From positions 1 through 47,124 of the forward strand of contig CADABS010000011.1 in the NCBI GenBank assembly GCA_902786245.1: a stretch of 47,124 bases of DNA, in the 5' to 3' direction. Shown piece by piece: positions 42,045 through 47,124 of this stretch. How positions within the stretch are numbered: position 1 is the first letter of the stretch; the number at the start of each line of letters is the position of its first letter. Origin of the DNA: an uncultured Erysipelotrichaceae bacterium. Lineage in GTDB: Bacteria; Bacillota_I; Bacilli_A; Erysipelotrichales; Erysipelotrichaceae. The notes under the pieces are model-generated. The model was not told the DNA's origin. It searched no databases and saw only the letters and a program-made list of their open reading frames with translations. The translations under genes were made by a program, and so were the position numbers.

Positions 42045-43703
42045 ATGCGGAATAAGAACGCGGAAAAAAGAGAAGAAAGATCGTCGAATATCAAGAAGTC
42101 GGTCGTGCTCAGCGGGCTGGTGGGAACCGGCGGTTTGTTCGTGGCCAAGCTTCTGGGTCTTTTCTATTCGATTCCGCTGTCTTCGATCCTCGGATCGGAC
42201 GCATACATGGCCTATTACGGCAATGCATACAGGATCTATAACTATATTCTGAATATATGCACGGCCGGATTCCCGATGGCGGTCGCGACGGTCGTTGCCC
42301 GCTATAAGGTCAAGGAAGATTACAAATCCCTGCTGGTGATCCGGAAGCTCGCGCTGGCGATCCTGGCGATGCTGGGACTGTTCGGCATGGGGATGCTGAT
42401 GATCATGGCCGGCGTCATATCGAAGATCATGCTGCAGAGCGATACGATGAACAGCGAAAGCGTCACGATCATGTCGAATCTGCTGCGGATCATTTCCATC
42501 TCGGTATTCCTGGTGCCGATCCTGGCTTCTTTCCGGGGTTTCTACCAGGGTCTCAAGGAGATGGAGGAATATGCCTTCTCGCAGGCCTTCGAACAGTTCT
42601 TCCGGGTCGGATTCATGCTCAGCGTCTCCTGGCTGCTTGTGTATGTTCTGGGCTATGAAAGAAAATGGGCGCTGTATGCAGCGGTTCTTTCCACCGGCAT
42701 TGCAGCGCTGGCCGGCATACTGCAGTACATCTGGTTCGACCGGAGAAAACGGCCGGATCTTGAGACAGCGGCAGAGGCACAGGAAGGGGAGGCAGTCGAC
42801 CGCAGGACGCTGACCAGGGAATTCCTGGTGCTGGCGGTCCCGTATCTGATTTCTTCGATCGTCGGATACGGCGATGACATATTCAATACGATGCTGCTGC
42901 CGATCGGTCTGCGCCGCAAAGGCTATGACGAAGCGACCCGCAGTATCATTCTCTCCGCATGCAACTATGTCGGCTCCAAGCTCAATGCCATTCCGATGAT
43001 TCTGGCCCCGGGCTTTACCGCTGCGGTCATTCCGCATATCGCCGGTGCGATCGAAAAGAACGATCATGAGATGGTCGAGAAGAATATCCTCGACTGTCTG
43101 AATATCATCCTGTTCATCGGTCTGCCGGTTTCCTTCTGTATCGCCGCCTATGCCCCGGGCATCTATCATGTTCTGTACTATACGGCAGATCTGAAAACGA
43201 GTTCCGAGGTTCTTGCCTGGAATGCGGTGGAGGGCATCATGGGAACCATCGGTCCGGTCGTCAGTACGATCATGATGACGGTCGGTTTCCGCAAAAGTCT
43301 TCTGCGGCGTCTGGCGATCAACTGTATCGGCAAGGCAATCATCATCGTACCGATGGTATCCGCGTTCGGCTATCCCGGCGCGGTCATGAGCTCCGTGATA
43401 TGCAACGGATATGCAATTATATTCAATCTCAAGGAGATCCACGACAATTACGGCGTTGAATTCAGACCGCTGCTGAAAACACTGGTGCAGCTGGGCGGAG
43501 GACTGGTGCTGATCTTTGCGGTCAGCCGCATTCTCAATATGGCCGGTCTTTCCGCGGCGGAAGGGGGGAGACTGGCAGGTCTGATCAGGCTGGGTGTCAA
43601 CGGTCTGTCGGCACTGGCCGTATATCTGGTCTATACATCGTACTTCGGCATTCCCCAGAAGATCTTCCACCGGGATTTCAGAATATTCAGACACAGAGGC
43701 TGA
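42045..43703 (+). CDS. MOP-superfamily lipid flippase (MurJ/SpoVB-like)
   Basis: A 552-residue membrane protein of the oligosaccharidyl-lipid flippase family with about 14 helices. VVLSGLVGTGGLFVAKLLGLFYSIPLS-type N-terminus (shown in part), SFRGFYQGLKEMEEYAFSQ and FRVGFMLSVSW are typical of the SpoVB/YtgP branch, some of which flip lipid II. It follows two lipid-II-modifying FemAB genes, which supports lipid II as cargo. GAGG seven bases before the ATG. A T-run at 43719-43724 with only a weak upstream stem may be the operon terminator. Confidence 0.88.
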   Translation: MRNKNAEKREERSSNIKKSVVLSGLVGTGGLFVAKLLGLFYSIPLSSILGSDAYMAYYGNAYRIYNYILNICTAGFPMAVATVVARYKVKEDYKSLLVIRKLALAILAMLGLFGMGMLMIMAGVISKIMLQSDTMNSESVTIMSNLLRIISISVFLVPILASFRGFYQGLKEMEEYAFSQAFEQFFRVGFMLSVSWLLVYVLGYERKWALYAAVLSTGIAALAGILQYIWFDRRKRPDLETAAEAQEGEAVDRRTLTREFLVLAVPYLISSIVGYGDDIFNTMLLPIGLRRKGYDEATRSIILSACNYVGSKLNAIPMILAPGFTAAVIPHIAGAIEKNDHEMVEKNILDCLNIILFIGLPVSFCIAAYAPGIYHVLYYTADLKTSSEVLAWNAVEGIMGTIGPVVSTIMMTVGFRKSLLRRLAINCIGKAIIIVPMVSAFGYPGAVMSSVICNGYAIIFNLKEIHDNYGVEFRPLLKTLVQLGGGLVLIFAVSRILNMAGLSAAEGGRLAGLIRLGVNGLSALAVYLVYTSYFGIPQKIFHRDFRIFRHRG

Positions 43704-43734
43704 GCTGTATGCCCGGTCTTTTTTCATGATTCTG

Positions 43735-43763
43735 TTGACGCGCCGGGTTAGTTAGTATAAACT
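43735..43763 (+). promoter_or_regulatory. feo operon promoter
   Basis: TTGACG (43735-43740), 17-nt spacer, TAAACT (43758-43763); TATAAA (43756-43761) at 15 bases is an alternative -10. Confidence 0.65.
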
Positions 43764-43765
43764 AA
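43748..43765. promoter_or_regulatory. DtxR-like operator over the feo -10
   Basis: TTAGTTAG-TA-TAAACTAA is an imperfect 18-bp palindrome (six of eight positions match between arms) resembling DtxR/IdeR/SirR iron boxes. It covers the -10 box, so an iron-loaded repressor would block RNA polymerase. Confidence 0.5.
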
Positions 43766-43794
43766 TGTTTGATTGAGCTAACCAGGAGGCGCAG

Positions 43795-44007
43795 ATGATG
43801 CCTATTACATTTGCAGATAAGGGTACCGAATATACGATTCAGAAACTCTCCGGCAATGCGGAGATGAAAAAGCACCTTGCCGATCTCGGCTTTGTGGCCG
43901 GCGGAAAAGTCAAGGTGATCAGTGAAATCGATGGCAATCTGATTGTCAACGTAAAAGAAAGCAGAATTGCGATCGGCAGAGATCTAGCCAACCGCATTAT
44001 GATCTGA
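43795..44007 (+). CDS. feoA: FeoA family ferrous iron transport protein (first)
   Basis: A 70-residue SH3-like FeoA protein, a small cytoplasmic partner of FeoB. KKHLADLGFVAGGKVKVIS and the end ESRIAIGRDLANRIMI are the family's conserved segments. AGGAGG (43784-43789) lies five bases before the first ATG and eight before the second (43798), so either could be used. First gene of the feo operon, behind the candidate iron box. Confidence 0.93.
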   Translation: MMPITFADKGTEYTIQKLSGNAEMKKHLADLGFVAGGKVKVISEIDGNLIVNVKESRIAIGRDLANRIMI

Positions 44008-44017
44008 AGGGGGTAAT

Positions 44018-44239
44018 ATGAAAACTTTAAGGGAAATTCAGCCAGGCAGTACGGTTAGTGTTGTCAAACTCCATGGCGAAGGTGCGGTCAAGCGCCGCAT
44101 CATGGACATGGGTATCACAAAGGGCATTGACATTTACGTGCGCAAGGTTGCACCGCTCGGCGATCCGGTGGAAGTGACAGTCAGGGGATATGAGCTTTCG
44201 CTGCGCAAAGCCGATGCAGAAATGATCGAAGTCCGTTAG
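44018..44239 (+). CDS. feoA: FeoA family ferrous iron transport protein (second)
   Basis: A 73-residue FeoA paralogue with the more canonical RRIMDMGITKGIDIYVRKVAPLGDP-type core (shown in part) and GYELSLRKADAEMIEV at the end. GGGGG four bases before the ATG. Two tandem feoA genes ahead of feoB are common in Bacillota; the more divergent first copy may have a separate regulatory role. Confidence 0.95.
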   Translation: MKTLREIQPGSTVSVVKLHGEGAVKRRIMDMGITKGIDIYVRKVAPLGDPVEVTVRGYELSLRKADAEMIEVR

Positions 44240-44255
44240 AAAAGGGGAATGCATA

Positions 44256-46685
44256 ATGACTGATAAAAAGATTACGATTGCCCTTGCCGGCAATCCGAAC
44301 AGCGGCAAAACGACACTGTTCAATGCGCTGACCGGTTCCAATCAGTTCGTCGGAAACTGGCCGGGTGTTACCGTAGAGAAAAAAGAAGGACGCCTGAAGA
44401 AGCACAGCGATGTCATGATCGAAGACCTTCCGGGTATCTATTCGCTTTCTCCGTATACGCTGGAAGAAGTCGTATCCAGAAAGTACCTGCTGGATGAACA
44501 TCCGGATGCGATCCTGAATATCGTTGACGGAACCAACCTGGAAAGAAACCTGTATCTGACGACCCAGCTGACAGAGATCGGCATTCCGGTCGTGATTGCC
44601 GTGAATATGATGGATCTTGTCAGAAAGAACGGCGATTCGCTGAACACCAAAAAACTCAGCGATGTATTCGGCTGCCCGGTCATTGAAATCTCGGCCCTGA
44701 AGGAAGACGGAATCATGGCAGCGGCAGAGGCGGCAGTGGATGCTGCGAAGCGTTCAGCTGCTGCACCGAAGCATACATTTGCGCCGGAAATCGAGAAAGC
44801 GCTGCAGGAGATTGCGGATATTGCTTTAGGTTCGGTGGCGGAAGCGCAGAAGCGCTGGTATGCCGTCAAGCTGTTCGAACGGGATGACAAGGTCATGGGA
44901 TCCATGAAGTTCTCCGCCGATACGGTACAGAAGATCGAATCGGTCATCTCACGGGTGGAAAAAGCGGAAGATGATGATGCGGAATCGATCATCACCAATG
45001 AACGCTATGTATTTATCGAGAATGCGCTGAAAGGTGTCTACCGGAAAAAGGGAGCCGGTGAACTGAGCGTATCCGATAAGATCGACAATATCGTTACAAA
45101 CCGCTGGCTTGCTCTGCCGATCTTTGCGGCAGTCATGTGGCTGGTCTACTACATTTCCGTTACAACGGTCGGTACATGGGCAACGGACTGGACCAATGAC
45201 GGTCTGTTCGGTGACGGATACTTCCTGTTCGGCCGGGGCAGAAGTGAATATGATGAGGCAATGACCGAATATTATGCGGAAAACATCTGGACAGATGATG
45301 TTGTTGAAAAAGTCACTGCTGCAGCTGAGGCAGAGATTCCGGGTGCGGATGAGATCCTCGGCGCGATCGAAGATGAAGACTACGGTGCATTTGATGAATC
45401 CTATGGTTTCTATGGTGCAGAGCTGGATGACAAGATGGATGGTGTTTACAGCATTTCCGAAACCGTAGACGCTGCTCTGGATGAGGAAGCACCGGTTCCC
45501 GATCCGGCGGAATACGGCACATGGGTGCCGGGTGTTCCGGTCATCATCGGCAATCTGCTGGAAGCTGTTCACTGCAATGAATTCCTGAGCGGACTGATCC
45601 TGGACGGCATCGTCGCAGGTGTCGGTGCGGTTCTCGGTTTCGTTCCGCAGATGCTCGTTCTGTTCGCATTCCTGGCATTCCTGGAAGCCTGCGGCTATAT
45701 GGCCCGTATCGCATTCGTCATGGACCGTATTTTCCGCAAGTTCGGTCTGTCCGGCAAATCCTTCATTCCGATGCTGATCGGTACCGGCTGCGGCGTTCCG
45801 GGTGTCATGGCATCCAGAACGATCGAAAATGAACGCGACCGCCGTATGACGATCATGACGACGACATTCATTCCCTGCGGTGCGAAACTGCCGATCATTG
45901 CAATGATCTCGACAGCGCTGTTCGGCAAGGCATCCTGGGTTGCGCCTAGCGCATACTTCCTCGGCATGGCTGCCATCATCGTTTCCGGTATCATTCTGAA
46001 GAAGACGAAGATGTTCGCAGGCGATCCGGCTCCGTTTGTCATGGAACTGCCTGCCTATCACTGGCCGACTGTTACCAATATCCTGCGTTCCATGTGGGAA
46101 AGAGGCTGGTCCTTCATCAAGAAGGCCGGTACGATCATCCTGCTGTCTTCCATTGTGATCTGGCTCGGTTCGACATTCGGCTGGACAGATGGTGCATTCG
46201 GATGGAATCTGGACATGGAACTGGAAGAGAGCGTTCTCGGTGCCATCGGAAACGGCGTGAAATGGATCTTTGCCCCGCTTGGATTTGACAATATCAAGGC
46301 GACGATTGCAACCGTCATGGGTCTTGTTGCAAAAGAAGAAGTTGTCGGCGTATTCGGTGTTCTGGACTTCGAAGGTCTGACACCGCTGGCAGGCTATTCC
46401 TTCCTGGCATTCAACCTGCTGTGCGCTCCCTGCTTTGCGGCAATCGGTGCCATCAGAAGGGAAATGAACAATGCGAAGTGGACATGGTTTGCCATCGGCT
46501 ATCAGTGCCTGCTGGCATATCTGGTTTCCTTTGTCATCTTCCAGCTCGGCTCTCTCATCAGCGGCACAGGCAGTATCATCGGCGCGATCCTGGCGCTGGC
46601 AATCATCGCCTGCACCGTATGGCTGCTGGTGCGTCCGTATAAAGAAGCGGACAGACTGACTACAGCCGTCGCAGAGGCGGACTGA
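44256..46685 (+). CDS. feoB: Ferrous iron transporter B with acidic extracytoplasmic insertion
   Basis: Imports Fe(II) through the membrane. The 809 residues begin with a G domain: GNPNSGKTT (12-20), DLPGIYSL and NMMD. The membrane part has the two Gate motifs, VLGFVPQMLVLF and LIGTGCGVPGVMASRTI. Between the first helix (ending near 307) and the next conserved segment (VPVIIGNLL from 427) lies an insertion of about 105 residues rich in Asp, Glu and Tyr. Most FeoB proteins have far fewer residues there. By topology it should face outside. AAGGGG precedes the ATG; the stop overlaps the next start. Confidence 0.94.
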   Translation: MTDKKITIALAGNPNSGKTTLFNALTGSNQFVGNWPGVTVEKKEGRLKKHSDVMIEDLPGIYSLSPYTLEEVVSRKYLLDEHPDAILNIVDGTNLERNLYLTTQLTEIGIPVVIAVNMMDLVRKNGDSLNTKKLSDVFGCPVIEISALKEDGIMAAAEAAVDAAKRSAAAPKHTFAPEIEKALQEIADIALGSVAEAQKRWYAVKLFERDDKVMGSMKFSADTVQKIESVISRVEKAEDDDAESIITNERYVFIENALKGVYRKKGAGELSVSDKIDNIVTNRWLALPIFAAVMWLVYYISVTTVGTWATDWTNDGLFGDGYFLFGRGRSEYDEAMTEYYAENIWTDDVVEKVTAAAEAEIPGADEILGAIEDEDYGAFDESYGFYGAELDDKMDGVYSISETVDAALDEEAPVPDPAEYGTWVPGVPVIIGNLLEAVHCNEFLSGLILDGIVAGVGAVLGFVPQMLVLFAFLAFLEACGYMARIAFVMDRIFRKFGLSGKSFIPMLIGTGCGVPGVMASRTIENERDRRMTIMTTTFIPCGAKLPIIAMISTALFGKASWVAPSAYFLGMAAIIVSGIILKKTKMFAGDPAPFVMELPAYHWPTVTNILRSMWERGWSFIKKAGTIILLSSIVIWLGSTFGWTDGAFGWNLDMELEESVLGAIGNGVKWIFAPLGFDNIKATIATVMGLVAKEEVVGVFGVLDFEGLTPLAGYSFLAFNLLCAPCFAAIGAIRREMNNAKWTWFAIGYQCLLAYLVSFVIFQLGSLISGTGSIIGAILALAIIACTVWLLVRPYKEADRLTTAVAEAD

Positions 46686-46933
46686 TGTACAGAACAACAG
46701 TGCAGATCGACGGCATGATGTGCTCCATGTGCGAAAGCCATGTCAATGATGCCATCCGGAATACACTGCAGATCAAAAAGGTATCTTCCAGCCATAAGAA
46801 GAATACTGCAGAGATCATCAGCGAAGAACCTGTGTCAGAAGCAGAACTTCACCGGGCTCTGGACGATACCGGCTACCGGATCATATCTGTAACCAGTGAG
46901 GAATACAGGAAAAAGGGACTGTTCTCACGTTGA
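46685..46933 (+). CDS. Heavy-metal-associated (HMA) domain protein
   Basis: An 82-residue small cytoplasmic protein. The first 68 residues form one HMA fold with the metal-binding GMMCSMC (10-16, Cys13 and Cys16), as in copper chaperones and P-type ATPase N-domains. The last residues are basic. Its ATG overlaps the feoB stop (TGATG), so it is co-translated with the transporter. It occupies the place of feoC. Whether it handles Fe(II), copper or zinc is unknown. Confidence 0.85.
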   Translation: MYRTTVQIDGMMCSMCESHVNDAIRNTLQIKKVSSSHKKNTAEIISEEPVSEAELHRALDDTGYRIISVTSEEYRKKGLFSR

Positions 46934-46943
46934 AACGAATGAG

Positions 46944-46969
46944 GAAACCGCAGAGATGCGGTTTCTTTT
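46944..46969 (+). terminator. feo operon terminator
   Basis: GAAACCGCA (46944-46952) and TGCGGTTTC (46957-46965) with a GAGA tetraloop, then TTTT. Confidence 0.88.
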
Positions 46970-46983
46970 GCGGTGTAAACGGC

Positions 46984-47012
46984 TTGACCGCATCGGAATG
47001 CAAAGCTATCAT
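46984..47012 (+). promoter_or_regulatory. promoter at the right edge
   Basis: TTGACC (46984-46989), 17-nt spacer, TATCAT (47007-47012). It points toward the right edge, so the gene it serves lies mostly outside the window. Confidence 0.55.
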
Positions 47013-47023
47013 CGGCTTATTAG

Positions 47024-47059
47024 ATGATGGAGGAAATAAGTGTGAATAAACAGACGTAG
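47024..47059 (+). CDS. Possible leader peptide ORF
   Basis: GGAGG (47029-47033) lies eight bases before a GTG (47042) that opens a five-codon frame ending in TAG (47057-47059). The frame can also be read from ATG 47024 as 11 codons, but then the GGAGG lies inside it. A hairpin GGGCTT/AAGCCC (47060-47065 with 47072-47077) follows the stop at once. This could be an attenuator leader or the decayed start of a gene. A GTG-GTG frame at 47091 stays open to the edge. Confidence 0.3.
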   Translation: MMEEISVNKQT

Positions 47060-47124
47060 GGGCTTCGAAAAAAGCCCGCATTAAAAACAAGTGGTGAAGC
47101 GAAAGCGAAAAATCAACTTTGAAC

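Noticed and set aside
46881-47090. Minus-strand 69-codon frame at the right edge
   Set aside because: It overlaps the HMA gene and its terminator, has no ribosome binding site and no recognisable features.

Overview
The window reads as chromosomal DNA of an anaerobic, fermentative Bacillota (Firmicutes) of moderate G+C. The best guess is Erysipelotrichales or a close relative, inferred from gene content only. Pointers are an Rnf complex with an ApbE flavin transferase, a long PPi-type phosphofructokinase, class Ic aspartate aminotransferase, two FemAB-type ligases beside a lipid flippase, M32 carboxypeptidases, tRNAs without encoded CCA and strong AGGAGG-type ribosome binding sites. Nearly the whole window codes, with 42 protein genes and three tRNAs. 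No rRNA, CRISPR array or complete mobile element is visible.

Left part (1-9400): birA (minus) diverges from a Gfo/Idh oxidoreductase - lipoprotein - PhzF operon. Then come a NusG-II protein with a Gx-type permease, tRNA-Gly(CCC), pepF (minus), a metallophosphatase and a class Ic aminotransferase. Middle (9400-28770): a PPi-phosphofructokinase; a pair of flavin/Fe-S oxidoreductases, the second a 936-residue fusion; a barstar-GNAT fusion; an orotate-PRTase-like protein without its acidic pair; mutY; a surface lipoprotein; a GmrSD-type restriction enzyme; an acyltransferase; tRNA-Glu/tRNA-Trp; rarA; an M32 carboxypeptidase; and an apbE - metal permease operon.

Right part (28870-46930): the Rnf operon (C-D-G-E-A-small protein-B) diverges from apbE, which supplies its covalent FMN. 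The operon is unusual. RnfD carries three extra FMN-binding domains, RnfB lacks its ferredoxin domains, and a 65-residue four-cysteine membrane protein sits between rnfA and rnfB. Next are a phosphofructokinase of a variant subfamily (minus), a beta-phosphoglucomutase-like HAD gene, a six-gene operon (Cof-type HAD, M32 carboxypeptidase, xpt, two FemAB ligases, flippase) and an iron-uptake operon (feoA, feoA, feoB, HMA-domain protein) behind a DtxR-like palindrome. The last 190 bases hold a terminator, a promoter, a tiny ORF and a hairpin of unknown meaning.

Together the genes suggest an energy economy based on PPi-linked glycolysis and ferredoxin/NAD-linked ion pumping, with flavinylated extracytoplasmic electron carriers. 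Several genes (birA, the NusG-II gene, apbE, the Cof-type HAD gene, perhaps the acyltransferase) have a -10 box 5-11 bases before the ATG and no ribosome binding site, so leaderless or nearly leaderless mRNAs are likely.
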